Shown: positions 47,334 to 59,421, counted from the first letter of the stretch. The stretch is 64,000 nt of DNA from Meandrina meandrites (GCA_963693305.1 OY855904.1:14187496-14251495), one strand, 5' to 3'. The notes: generated from the sequence alone by a model not told the origin. Numbers and translations: made by a program.

Positions 47334-50300
47334 TCACAGCTTTGCCGTGGGTTTCCTCGATAATGCAGCCTTTATCAGACCAGCTGGTTTGTCCGTGGCC
47401 ATCAAAATCTACAGAAAGGAACATGAATAACAACGATCAAATATCTCAAGTGAATTACTGCAGATTTTACAGTCAGAGGGTCTGACAAATTCTCATAAAA
47501 CTCGTACCGAAATTTAAGAAAAATCCATTTCGAACATCAGTAGTGTAGCAGCTCTCATAAGCTTGTAATTCTTTTTACATGTTTAGATCAGTTCTGTTCA
47601 TTTTAGCAAAAACTGCTAGTTTGAACAAGCGAAGGTTTAACTAAAGAACTTCTTGCACCAGCGCACGACTTGCCTTTCTTAATTATGGAATGCTAAGATT
47701 TAAAAATAAAAATGTGTACCTCGTCTTTGTTCGACATTCCAAATGGCGCCATGTTTACAGTGAAGTAATGTATGTTTGGCATCACCATCTCCACATAACT
47801 GATCTGTAAAAAAAACAAAACAAAACAAAACAAAAAAAGTAAATCAAGCACAGGAGAGAGCCGTGTAGCATTCAAGAAGCAGATCACTAAAGCATTTTAA
47901 TCGGGTCAGTCATTTGATTTCCAAATGAATTTCTCTTTCATATTTTAACGTGATGGTACCAGACGAACATCATTTCTTGAAACTGAATTGTTGAACTATA
48001 TTGCAAGATCACAATCTAAGTTATTTTTTTTACTGTTCTCCAGTGTGATGGGTGCTAAAAAGAAATGAAACACAGGGCTGTGTTCTATTAAGGGCGCCCG
48101 GGTGCCTCAGGCGACTAACTTTTGCCTTTGGGCGACCAGATAATCTTATTTCTTTCATGTATGCTTTATGCTGGGCACCCTGGATCTCATAGTTTGCAAC
48201 CTTTAGGCTCCTTGTAATTTTCCTTAGAGCACAGCCTTGAAACAGAATGGCCAAGCTGTGCTGGCAGACAAGTGATTGTTATCTCATATCTCAATTTTTC
48301 TTCACTAGAGTAGTGAGCAATGATAATTTGTTCTGCCATGTGAACTGACCTGAGGAATGCTGTTCAAAATCTTCGATTCCGCTTTGTATAAAGTGTTCTG
48401 TAAGCAAAGCAATTTACAGATTACTACATTTTGTAAAAACTGTTCTTGGGTCTGACATCCAGGTGTCTTGTACAATAGAAAACATTGCAGGATGCTCACC
48501 TCTTCTAATAGGCTGCTGGCATTACATTGCATAGAAGTGCAGTGAACCACAAAATATTAATTATTACCAAGTAACAATGCCTGTGCTGTGTGCAAAAAGT
48601 AAAGCTACAGCCTTGTAGGCATTGTACCCTCGGAACACACTTCAAGCCTATAATGCCAAGTCACAATAATTGCTGCACATACATTTTAATTTATTGCTAT
48701 TGCTTTGTCACAGTGTTTTTCCAAATCTCAACTTCGGGAAGCATTCCTAAAAGCCTCCTTGTCCCGTGGAATCGATAAGCTTTTCCATCATTTGATGCGA
48801 ATGATAACCAAAGAGTCCAATGTAGTTTGATTGCATTACTTACCTGTACAGAGGGTGAGTAGACACCAGTGTGGGGTGGTCCAGCAAACTCTTCCAGAAT
48901 TGTGTTCTTAGCAAAATTCCTTTGGGATTACAACAAGAAATTTCTGTAGTTAATACCCAGGATGGGCCAATACCTGTAATTACCTTTTATCTGCAATACT
49001 GTTATTGACTTTATAGCTGGTATGTCACGATTCGTTTGACTAGACAGAGGCGGATCCAGGCTGCTGGCACAGAGGAATGACCTCCCTTAAACCTGAATTC
49101 AGGTCAATAAATAAATTAAACTCTTTTGTCTTCAAATATTCTTTCTGTACTTTAACATCTGAAGGCAGTTTCCCTATACTGATGTCACAGATGTCAGAAA
49201 TAAACTTCTGAAAAAAAAAGAGACAAACCAATATCTCACCAACATAAATTGAAGTCCACACCCCTTGTGGTATCAAACTGATATCGGCAGTACACTTTGG
49301 TACAGAAGGAACGATCAGTAGACTCTGGCAAAATGGTGTACTTGTCTCTGCAAAAGCCTGTGAAAGATTATTATTCATGCTTTAGACTGTACAACATTAA
49401 TTCAGGTCCAATAGTGAAGTTCACAAGCTTTAAAAATAGAATGCAAATGATTACACCCCCTACCAGGCTCTGACACAACATCAGTGTGTTCTAGGCAAAT
49501 AGAGGGAATACAATTAATCTAGGCAAAGCTTTCGTTTCAAAAAAGTGTTTTAGGAACACCAGCTGTTTTAGAAAGTGTTTTAGGAAAATCGTCCACCGGT
49601 CCAGTTTGTTTGTCTAAGCTTTGTCTGAGTCATGACGTCACTCGCGTGCTTTGCTATTCCAGTGTTTTAGGATAAGATAATTAACCTGTGAATCCTGATT
49701 GAGTCGTCTTGAGAATTTGCATTTCCTTGAGGCCACCTGACACCTTTGGATCCTCTAAACAAAAAAAGACAAAATATCCATAAGTAAATTAAAATTATGC
49801 ACCAAAACAACTAGTACTGCAAATACCTCAAGGAAGCTATTTCACCAGTAGTTCTGGTGTTTAAGTGGGACACTGAACTCTGAGAAATTCTGTGTATTCT
49901 AAAACAACTGAAACTGAAATTGATTACATACTATAATTGAAGCAGTTGCTAATGTTACAGTGTAATTATTACAATGTGATCTCAGCAATTTCACTCGCAC
50001 ACACTCCTGGGGCAGTCTATCAAAAATTAAAGACCACACTTGCTTAGCTAATCAGATTGCAAGTTTGCCTAACAGTAGGTAACTACAAATTGAGGTTATG
50101 CTGATTTAAGGTATATGTTGTGGTTTAAATTTTTCTTTGGTTTAAAATTTTTCAAACAAGTTTGATTTTTAGTTTTCATTGTCTTGTATTGATTATCATA
50201 ATCTGAAACAAAGGAAAATAAAAATCAAACTGCGGGGTTTGAAAAATTTTAAACCAAGGTAAAATTTAAACCACAACATATACATGGCATACCTCCTCTG

Positions 50301-53300
50301 GCTTGAGTAACAGAGCAGAATCGTGTCACTTCTGGACTCAACACAAATGCGTGAGCATGGTCAACTCCTCCCTGTTTGACAGAAGATATTTCATCAATGA
50401 CCAGTTAGATCAAGCTTTGTTTTCTAATAACTGATTATACTAGTAGTAATCAGTGATTAGGGGAGTGCGTTCAACCTAAGATGGCGAGTCAGCTAGTAGC
50501 AAAGGAGCAAGGTTGTTGGCAAACTATGCCATTTAATATGCCTCAAATGGAGCAATGAGGATGAGTGAGAGAGGAATCTCATCACACAACATTTTGGAGG
50601 AAAGATTGCGTGACGAGCCAAAAGAACATCTCTCTGCAAAATAAACTGGAATTTGTCGCATCAAGAAATGGGTTGTGTTGTTTTCAAAGGAGTTCAATAA
50701 ACTGACACTGTAGCAGTTCTTGATATGTTAAGGGGGGTCCTTCTTAACTACCAATTTGTTGCTATGGAAGGTATCTAACAATCGTATTTTGGAAACCAGA
50801 CTTCCTATGGATATGCTTTTTGCACAACTTTGTTCAATTGAAGAGTCCTTCAAGAGTTTCAAATCACGGCCATTTTTGACAAGCCACGTGACCAGAATAG
50901 AAAAAATCCTAAAACTCAAAGGGCATCAAGATCTGAAAATTAAAATCAGTGCCAATAGATAAAGAATGTCCACATGTTAAATGCTTCGTATGGGTTTTAT
51001 GGAATTCGCATTTTTATAAAAGTTATCACATAATAAACACCCGTATTTCTAGACTTTCTTCAGTAGCGTTCCTTTTTTACGTGTTAATGGTTATTCCTTA
51101 CGTAGGATTGCAAGGAAGGCTCTGTTATCTCTGATTCTTAAAAAAAAATATGGAACTCTATCTTTTTTCCCCAAGTTTTAGGGATTTTAATTACTAACGC
51201 GCGGTTTGGGACTGGCACTAGTTACGCGCGCGCAATGTCAATATTTTCAAAGCAGGTTTTCCCCTCTAAAAGACTCACCATTTAGCAATACAAAACGCTG
51301 CAAAATGGCTTGCCACCAAAAATCGTCTTTAGCAATCCCTTAGCAACTGCTCTAGATCTGTAGTTAAGAAGGACCCCCCTTAAAGCAGAATTTTTCTTTG
51401 CTTGCAAGCTATGTTATCCTAAATTGGGTGTTACAGAAGAAGCCATTCAACCGGACGGAAACATGATCTGTCATCATAGCAGTGATTGTTTGCCAAAGGT
51501 CAAAAAGAACCTCAAATAATGAATGGAACGGCAAATTCTCATTGATGTCAGAATATTGTAAAACAACGTGAATAGAAGTCGCTCCTAGCACTTCATGTGA
51601 CATTCACAAAGCAGAAACGTACAAAGTCATAAATGAATGGGCAATTTGCATTCATTTCTTTTACACTAAAATTCATATGGAATAGAAATGAATTATCATG
51701 TACACGGCAAATAATTATTTATTTCACTTTAGTTGTTTAATATCTTTTGGCACTACACAACTTCTAAAACTCCACAGACTTCTACAAATACTATCACTTC
51801 AATTTGAAAATAGATCGAGGCACAGCACATCAACTTTTCGTTCATAGTCAATACACTCATAATATTCAATAATGATTTCCTCATCAAAATGCCTAAACAT
51901 TCTGCGAATAACTATAAATTCAAAGAAGTGATAAAACAATTTTGATCCTTATTCTACTCACTCGTTTTACATGAAGTGCTAACGATTTGTAATTTTAGCT
52001 AGTTTTGTGAATCGTTTTGCATACAAACATGCTGGTTTACCTTGCCTATAAAACGACGAATCGAGTTACTCGATTTCCACTCCTTTTACGACGTTCGGTG
52101 GCTGATTAAAACTCTTCTACCTTGGATGAAAACCCTCCAAACAGCAGCGATAACAGACCATAACAGGACAATTTTGTCGAGAGAAATCACTCCAAACAGT
52201 AAACAGAAGCACATGGCATGGAGGTGACGTCATTCGCCCCTGAAACATTTTCTGGGGGGGCCAAATTGACAACGTCGTATAGTCCATAAAAGCTGGGGTA
52301 TTTCTCGATTAGGGTGCGTTCTCCTTCGTCGAACGCAATAATTGACACAAAGTAAGAACGACACAAGATACCTGTTCGATGCGTTTCCAAGGAGTTTCAT
52401 CAATTTTAACAGATACATGATCTACCTGTGGAGAAAACAAAACAACAGTTCATCACTTACAAAAAAAAAAAAAAAGAAAATGTGATCAATTTTGCTCTTC
52501 TTTACTCGTCATGATCAGCCACAAATGTGATTGACGGTATATGCTTATCAAAGCAAAGTTATTGATAATAAAAAAATAACTATTTCCAACAACTAGAATT
52601 AAGGACCACTGAAAGAAATTGTCTCTACCTGTAGATGACAAACTGTTCTATTACAATAACTACAAGTACAATTTATAAGAAACATACAGTATGGGCACAT
52701 CAACAATAATTATTTTGATGCTCATGTATAACTTTATAACAATATTGCATAATTAAATACCTGTTTATGAGTTGTCAGGAAATGATTGCAAATGTGGAGT
52801 GCAAATTCCTCAATATTATTAACCTATAAATAAAAAGAAAATTAAATATATATTTTTAAATAATTTATAACAATTTTAGACCTGAAAACTAAGAGCTTTC
52901 AGACTGAAGGGGACTAACCTGCAAAGGAATTATTAGTACAAAATTGGGCCATACAAGTATTTTCCCAGGTACGGTAATCATGTTCTTCACAGCAATACCC
53001 AAGTAACAACGAATTTGATCAACAGATTGTATGGCATAACTTTCTGACAGTCTGTTTCCTAATTAAAAAAATCAGCTCTTTGTATGCAAGTAGCAAGCAA
53101 GCATTTTGCAATTTGCACACCTTGCTTAGGGCGGGAAAAAGAGAGAGGGGATAGGACTCCAGATTTGTGGTGCTAGAGAGGCGCAAATGGGGTCATAAAT
53201 AATAACCCCAAAACAATCCTTCAGACTTGAGGCAAAACCCAAAAAAATCCCCTGAACCAAAATTAAATCCCAAAAGATCCCATGCTGAGTTCCAAACCAC

Positions 53301-53897
53301 AAAAAAAACTCAGGGAGAAAAAATATTAAAGGACAATCAAAGAACAACAGTAGCAAATGAATATTTGTTCATGCATTACTTATTTTTCATAGAGATGCGC
53401 ATACTATATATCTGTAGCTATTCCATTACAATTTTTTACTTTGAATATTCCCATTCTCCCCCATATTTTTTGGATATCCCCAAAAATACCTGGTGAAATC
53501 AATTTACCCAAAAAATACTAGCCGATATTTTCTTGACCAAAACAATCCCTAAATCATTAATTTGAAAAAAAAATCCTTTGCACCTACCTCGTCACCATAA
53601 ATCCGGAGTAGGGCTGGGTTGGAGAAGGGGGGGGGGGGGGGGGAGAAAGGGGAAGTGAACATTGCAAATTAGTTGGATTGGACTCGTGACATATATGCAA
53701 TCGCGTAGATGCAAAAAGGAAAGATATTGGAGAGAATTTGGAAAGGTTAATACATAATTATTCTTGGATCATTTATCCACGTTATGGAGTTTCTGACCTC
53801 TGTCACAGGGGGGGGGGGGGGGGGCACTCCCATATAGGATAGGATAGGATAGGATAGGATAGGATAGGATAGGATAGGATAGGATAGGATAGGATAG

Positions 53898-53944
<47 letters not shown>

Positions 53945-55245
53945 GGACTATCTACCTAACTAACTACAAAAATTTAATAACCACAAATTCAAATAAAAAA
54001 AGAAAAGTCTGCTTTTCATGGAGGCTGTGTCTAAAATTTACTTAAAATTAAGATATTACTTCAAACTGTGCCGACTTAATTTAGATTTGAAATCGGCCAG
54101 TGAAGATGCTTGTCTTAGGTCTATAGGTAAGTTGTTCCACAACTGAGCTCCGCTGTACGAAAAACTTTTCTTGAGATAATCAGTTCCAAGTTGTGGAAGA
54201 ACTAGTTTGTTTTCGGTATTCCTTAAACGATAAGCACTAACATCGTCACGATATACGAATCTTGATCTTGATATCTTGATATGGGCTATATAGGTTTGTG
54301 CCACAGGACAGGGTATGGTTTTTGAGGTTCTCGGTCCTTAAAAATAGGGTATCATTTTTGCTCCTTTTGGCATTGTGTTCCCGGTGTTATCCTTAGATAG
54401 GGTACCTATATTCTATCAGCTAAAATAAATGCCCAACTAAACGTAACAAAAAAAATGGTCGATTTTGTAAAGATTTATGTTTTGCCGTGTGCAGTTAGCC
54501 ATTATTTGGATCATCACCCAACGCTTCTCCTCTCCTTGAATAGGGTGTCATTTTTCGGTTTTGGGCCTTAAAAAGAGTATCAATTTTCGTTTTCTTTATC
54601 CTTACATAGAGTCAGGGTTTATGAACCTTCGCGGGACACCCCTATTCGAAATTTATGGGAGTACCCCCCCCCCCCCCCACCCCCCCTGCCCGGGAACCAC
54701 TTTCGACGTTTAAGAGCAAACGAGCGTTCATTTCAGACCAGCGCAAATTATAATTGATTTGGGCATAGCATTCAATCACGTACAAAGATTGTGTATAATA
54801 AGACGAAATACGAGAAACTAAAAAAGTTAAGTTATTTATTTCTCGGATGATACAATGCAGCGTGCCACTGGAGTTCCTGACTTCTGTCACGTATTCGTCT
54901 TGCGTAACTCACGCATGCATTTCAATGTGTACACTAGCCAACTGAGCAATCATTTGCAAAACTGACTGTTTTCATCCTGAACCCAATAACGATAAAACAA
55001 ATAACGATCTACCTTACCGGGTGATCTTTTGCTAAAGCATAGACGGTGTTTTTCTGTGTATCCGTGGGGACTACACTAGCGTTGTTTCCAGTCATGTAAT
55101 CATGGTAGTTTGCCAACTTTAGCTCTGTTGCCACCTCTATCTGCTTGATGTCATGGTACTTTCCATTGCGTTTGATCTTCAGGAGCCGCACGCCGCCCTT
55201 GCCATAGCCTGTGAAAGTGGGATCAATGTGGAACCTCGAGCTCAT
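47334..55245 (-). CDS. UOX: Urate oxidase (uricase), ten coding exons, peroxisomal
   Basis: It oxidises urate to 5-hydroxyisourate in the purine degradation pathway. Coding exons: 55245-55018, 52823-52761, 52425-52372, 50371-50293, 49754-49686, 49357-49240, 48919-48844, 48397-48350, 47803-47720, 47408-47334. All introns are GT/AG and phases join without a break: 894 nt, 297 residues, the family's usual size. Active-site residues by alignment with known uricases are all present: Lys16 (GYGKGGVR), Thr61 (PTDTQKNT), Phe163 (QSGF), Arg180 (TDRSF), Gln229 (SPSVQ) and His257 (NIHYF). The C-terminus RKPTAKL ends in AKL, a type 1 peroxisomal signal. The Met at 55243-55245 gives the expected short N-terminus. 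The gene diverges from the R3H-like gene at 55411. Confidence 0.96.
50111..50283. mobile_element. Foldback MITE in uricase intron 4
   Basis: Forty-seven-base arms (gtatatgttgtggtttaaat... and its complement) match with about three differences. A second inner inverted pair (gtttgatttttag/ aaaatcaaac) continues the hairpin, so nearly all 173 bp are self-complementary. The right end lies 9 bp from the exon 4 donor (GT at 50292-50291). The loop-side word caaaggaaaataaaa also occurs in the foldback at 56635-56728. Confidence 0.85.
50728..51383. mobile_element. TTAA-flanked TIR element in uricase intron 3
   Basis: The left end ttaaggggggtccttcttaa and the right end (its reverse complement, through gtagttaagaagg...) form about 22-bp inverted repeats. 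Both are bounded by TTAA (50728-50731 and 51380-51383). TTAA duplication with G/C-rich ends is the habit of piggyBac-type elements. The 650-bp interior has no transposase, so it would be non-autonomous. Because TTAA could instead be part of the repeat, the superfamily is an inference. Confidence 0.65.
53834..53901. repeat. (ggata)n microsatellite, tail of a LINE
   Basis: Thirteen copies of aggat run directly beside gttatcc/aactttattt, at the 3' side (minus strand) of the LINE fragment at 54056-54304. Simple pentamer tails are typical of CR1/L2-like 3' ends. Adjacent poly-G runs lie at 53627-53643 and 53810-53823. Confidence 0.9.
54056..54304 (-). pseudogene. CR1/L2-like LINE reverse transcriptase C-terminus
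   Basis: An 82-codon frame ends with SYSGAQLWNNLPIDLRQASS followed by LADFKSKL, the standard LINE C-terminal signature. The 3' untranslated part and the (atcct)n tail follow on the minus strand. The 5' side breaks into unrelated repeat (ctatataggtttgtgccaca). It lies in uricase intron 1 in the same orientation as the gene. Confidence 0.75.
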
Positions 55246-55410
55246 ATTTTCCCGTGTCGCAGTACGCGTAAACCGAAGGTTCGCCGATCAGAAGTTCGCA
55301 GTTCGCGTACTTTTCGCGATCTCTTTTCCGATCTCTTTGGACACGTGCAAAAAAACTGTGCCACGATACACTCTGTCAGCGGTGAGCACCTGAGCGCGCG
55401 CAATCTGAAA
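55246..55410. promoter_or_regulatory. Bidirectional promoter between uricase and the R3H-like gene
   Basis: Only 165 bp separate the two divergent start codons. The stretch is richer in CG dinucleotides than the surroundings (ttcgccgatc, gttcgcgtac, ttcgcgatc). It has no TATA box in either direction and holds a CACGTG E-box (55342-55347). Its function as a shared CpG-type promoter is inferred from layout. Confidence 0.6.
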
Positions 55411-58400
55411 ATGGCGGCAAGCGAAACGATTTCGTCCTCTTGGAAAACTCCGTTTTCTACTCCCATAAGAAAGGACGAAAATGCCTGTCGAGATTTATTT
55501 CAGAATTCAGAAAAGCTTTTGGCGTCAGCTGTGTCGATTTGTCGACTAAAAGGCAGTGTAGAGTGCCAAACGGGTGGCCTGATTACGGTGTGTGAAGAGC
55601 TACAAAGCCTGATTCGTTTGGCTTTCTCTGGTGAGTGAACATTATTAGTGTGCTTCTGTTGTCAAGGATCGACAATCATAATCACTCCCGCTTGATTTAT
55701 CTTAACGAAAATCCTTAAAAACAGCAATTAGTTAAACGACATCGAGATTTTCGGTAGCGCCAAAGGTAAGATTTCCGCACAGCCCCATACATTAATTATG
55801 TATGCAGCTATTTCATACTATCACTATATACAAACAGCAATCATGAAAAGAACGAGTCAGTCAGAAAATTGTATGCATAATTAATGTATGGGGCTGTGCG
55901 GAAATCTTGCCAAAAGCCCTCCCCGGACAACTTGACACGCCAGGCATAGTCAATCGATAGAATTTGATATCGATAATCAATCAATATCAATTGCCTAATG
56001 AAGTCGGCAATCGATAATAAAATATCCAACCCACAGCCAAAAAAATTATTCAGTAAAACAATTCAATAATTTGTCTTGTCAATTGCGAGAGTTCACTGAC
56101 ACTTTGCAGCCTGCTGAAGATGGCAGTACTATTTTAATATGAGACGTGGGGGCCTGTAGGGAAGGGGGGTGCAATGGGTGCGTCTGCACCCCCCCCCCCC
56201 CCCCCCTCCCCTTCACGAGCCTTGGAAGTCCGCTTATTGTGAAAAAAATATATATGAAAAAATAAGTAAATAAAGGGAAATGGTATTTCTGTGCTTCAAC
56301 TATCTACATTCAATATGGTCCTTTGGGTTGAAGGTCCACCATTTGCAGATTCGTGTGGTATATTTTGGACCAAATTGTGTGATTTTAGATACATTCTACC
56401 TAATGTCTTTCACTTTTACCTGCCTTGTTTCCCAGCAAACTGTCTTCAATGCACAAAATGCTGTATACCCCACCCCCCCCCCCCCCCTCTACATTCTCAC
56501 GCCTGCGGCACTCGGAATTAAGTGCTGGAAGTGCTCATGCTCACCCCCCCATGCAAAATCCTGGCTACGGACCTGTGTTCTTCACATCTCGCATGGTTTT
56601 CTGGGTCTTGATGTATCTTGCGGTTCAATTAATTTTATCCTTGGTTCAAATTTTATTTTCCTTTGTTTTAAACTCGTACATTACCATACCCCAAGACAAA
56701 GGAAAATAAAATTTTGAACCAAGGATAATGTGATACAGGACTATATACTGTAGATCCTTGAAGTAACAGTTCAGATTGCATGGATTAAGCTCTAACAAGA
56801 ATTTTTCTTCACAGAAATAAGACGTCTGGAGAAACATTTTAATTCCCAAAGAAGTCACTTTGAAGATGAAATAACCTGCTTGAAGGAACGTGTTAAATAT
56901 CTTGAGGAGGGAAAAGGTGGCAACAAACATTTTGACAAAAATGAGGACTGTAAAGAAATCTACGAAACTACTCATAACAAATGCAGGTAACATAGATGCA
57001 CACTATGGAGCGTATTCACATGACGTCATGGCAGCCATATTGGTGTACCAAGCCATCCCACTGGCAATTAAATCCATTTTTATTCAAAATCATCCTTTGT
57101 TTAGATAAACCAATATGGCCACGGGTCACGTGAGTGAATATGCTCTATAGTTTTTGTTAGTTACAAAGTATGTAAAGTTGTTAATGCCCCATCCCCAGCA
57201 GGGGGTGGCAGGGACTCTGGGAATTTTGGTGTGGGGATATGCCCCTGGGACTCGGAAACCTTACCCTATAGCAGACCTTGTTCAACTCATTTTGCAACTC
57301 TATTCAAGACTGGACATGAGAAATGTCTACCCTAGCCCAGACTTGCTGATCTACAGAAATTTATCACTAACCCAGTCATTACTTTTAAAGTTGCCTAATG
57401 ATTTGTATTTCCTTTATAAACTGGTTGTATATACCTTTGACGTTTTCTAAGTTAAAAATTTGTTATTGATATGATTACATGTAATTAGTAACTGGACCTT
57501 GTCAAATTAGCCTCACACGGTGCACCAGGCCGATTCTGAAATTACTTGCCTGATTACTCCCTGAATAGGCCATTTCCGAGTTACCCTTTCCCTCTGTTTC
57601 AAAATGAGTCTATGTGCGAAATCATTCATATGAAAGTTATTTCTACCTTCACGTCCATTTTCATGCAAATCAAAGTCATTTTCATTTGAATAGGTTCGCA
57701 CAAAGACTCGTTTTAAAACTGAGGCAAAAGGCAACTCGGAAATGGCCTATTGTACTCCACTTAGACACTAGAACCAGTCACAAGAAAAGGTCTTGAGAAT
57801 TTTTTAAGGCAAGTGATCACCATATATAAATTTACAAAATCCCTTAACCTGCTTGTACTTTTTTCACCACTGTTTGTGGGTGGTTTTTCTTATTATTATC
57901 TTTTTACTAATAATTTCTTGTTGCTACACCATGCAAACGTAACTTTAAGTATTGATCAAACAATCTTCAAGGTAGTACATGTCTTTGACTTTTCTTCATT
58001 GTTTTTAATTGCATAGAAGGAAGCCAAGTGAAAGTGATGAAAAGGTAAAAGACACAGACAGCTCATTGCAAGAGGTTGATGGAGTCTTAGAAGAAAGTGA
58101 TCCTTACCTGTTTGGCATTGGCAGAGCAGATGTTGAGAAGATTCCTGTCGATAATGATGATTTTCCTGTTCCTCCCAAAGAGCAGAAGGCATCAAAGTCT
58201 CCACAAGAAAACAAAAAATCCAAGAAACGTTTGAAGAAGCTCACCTCAAGTAAAGTTGCTAAGTCAACTGATTCTGTGAGTGAAGTTGAAGACTTGCATA
58301 CAATGGATACATCATCTGCTCTCTCAGAAGTCAATGGTGACATCGAAGAATTAGGAAAGAAGTTAACAAGCTCTGGAGAAAAATCCTTGAATAAAAAAGA

Positions 58401-59421
58401 GACAAAAGGGAAGAAAATAGAAAATGAAGATGTAGTGGTTGCTGAGAAGACAGTAGCTGAACTACAAGAATCTGAATCTGAGTTTAAGACCAAGTCAAAA
58501 GAAGGCAAAGGAAAAGCAAAAATCAAGAAGATGATGAAGAAAAAAGGAAGTGCATTCATCCAAGATTCAGTCAGCAATTCACAAGATGAAATGCCCACAG
58601 GTAACACCAATCAGCACAAAGAAATTAAAAACACCAAGAAAGAAAAGAAGAAGAGATCAGTGGACAAAGAAGAAAAAGAACTAGATGAGGTTTTCCAGCA
58701 AGAAAAGCCGGAAGATGATGTTTTCCATTTGGAGGCAGGGGTAAAAACCAAAGCAAAGAAACAGAGAGATTCTTCAGTTCATGAAAAGGAAGAAGGAAAA
58801 TCAAACAAGAAACTCTCTCGCAACAAAAAGTCAAAGTCAAGTTCTGATGGCACACCACTCAAAATAGTGGAAGAGCCAGTTAATGGGCAATCGGAGCCAA
58901 TGGAAATTTCTCAAAACGAACCAGAGGCCTCTTCTGCTGGTGGGATGTCAAACCCAAATGATAAATCTTCCAAGAAAGAGTCCGCAACCACTGAAGACAA
59001 AGATGAACAACTGGGTGACATGAGCTTCCTCATTAATGTCAATTCTCAGATTGCCCTGTTTGTGGCTGACGCATCACAAGAGGAATGTGAGCTACAGCCC
59101 ATGACTGCCAGGGAACGAAATGATGTCTACAAGGTAACTCATCTGTATAAACTTCGTGCAAGGATTGGGACCAAGACTGATAACAAGCTGACAACTGTGC
59201 ATCTGTCCAAGCAGGCTGACACCAGGATGCCAAAACCTGGAAGAGTTGATAGTTTACTGAGTGAGCTGAGTATTGCGGCATCCAAACAAGCACTGAAAGA
59301 TAGCCCAAAGAATCAAGTAAAGCGGAAGCACAATGAGCAAACTGTGCCTGGAGATGATCTTGATCAAGCTGCCCCTCCAAAAAAGAAACTATCAAAGCTT
59401 TCCAGGACCAACAAGGTTTAA
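55411..59421 (+). CDS. Lysine-rich coiled-coil protein with C-terminal R3H-like domain
   Basis: Three exons, 55411-55630, 56815-56986 and 58017-59421, join in phase with GT/AG introns to give 598 residues. The first exon is acidic-neutral and helical. Residues about 62-107 (EELQSLIRL then EIRRLEKHF...LKERVKYLEE) form a coiled coil that continues across the exon 1/2 junction. Residues 135-460 are low-complexity, rich in Lys, Glu and Ser with many KKxKK runs, so nuclear or nucleolar location is likely. Residues about 466-550 contain ELQPMTARERNDVYKV and SKQADTRMPKPG, which follow the R3H nucleic-acid-binding pattern (PM..RER..V....L, K...TR.P). I do not know an orthologue name. The ATG at 55411 is preceded by an open frame, but its context (gaaaATGGCGG) suits initiation. 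Confidence 0.85.
55765..55911. mobile_element. Foldback MITE in intron 1 of the R3H-like gene
   Basis: The left arm aagatttccgcacagcccca and on through tacattaattatg is mirrored at 55875-55909, giving about 36-bp inverted ends with one mismatch. The centre is 70 bp and non-coding. Confidence 0.85.
55940..56030. repeat. atcgat-rich patch
   Basis: The words aatcgata, atatcgataatcaatc and caatcgataata cluster here. They share their vocabulary with the palindrome at 63332-63529 and the window end. Confidence 0.5.
56150..56245. repeat. Dispersed repeat related to 26541-26615, with a poly-C run
   Basis: The block ggggtgcaatgggtgcgtct, then gcaccccc, then tcacgagcc and aagtccgctta matches the earlier copy in order. 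A similar ctggctacggacctg and cacccccc block lies inverted at about 56540-56575, so 56150-56575 may be one element. Confidence 0.6.
56635..56728. mobile_element. Foldback repeat in intron 1 of the R3H-like gene
   Basis: ttatccttggttcaaatttt, continuing to attttcctttg, is the exact complement of caaaggaaaataaaattttg, continuing to aaccaaggataa. The arms are about 31 bp around a 32-bp loop. It shares the caaaggaaaataaaa word with the foldback in uricase intron 4. Confidence 0.85.
57220..57340. repeat. Dispersed repeat, copy shared with 29125-29270
   Basis: gcccctgggactcggaaacc, ccctatagcagacc, ttgcaactctat and gactggaca correspond in order to the earlier copy. It lies in intron 2 of the R3H-like gene. 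Confidence 0.6.
57564..57751. mobile_element. Foldback MITE in intron 2 of the R3H-like gene
   Basis: aataggccatttccgagtta at the left is mirrored at the right by a tract ending ggaaatggcctatt. The arms are about 48 bp with several differences, and additional partial complementarity (gttatttctaccttc region) lies inside. The mirrored short ORFs are by-products. Confidence 0.8.

Noticed and set aside
54300..54660. Possible gene between the LINE end and uricase exon 1
   Set aside because: Stops in all frames and repeated agggtat/aaaaatagggtatca wording. It is dispersed repeat, within uricase intron 1.
57513..57796. ORFs on both strands in intron 2 of the R3H-like gene
   Set aside because: They mirror each other across a palindrome and have no domain.
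58104..58610. 168-codon minus-strand ORF inside the R3H-like gene
   Set aside because: Antisense shadow of a Lys/Glu/Ser-rich exon, giving Phe/Ser/Leu-rich nonsense.
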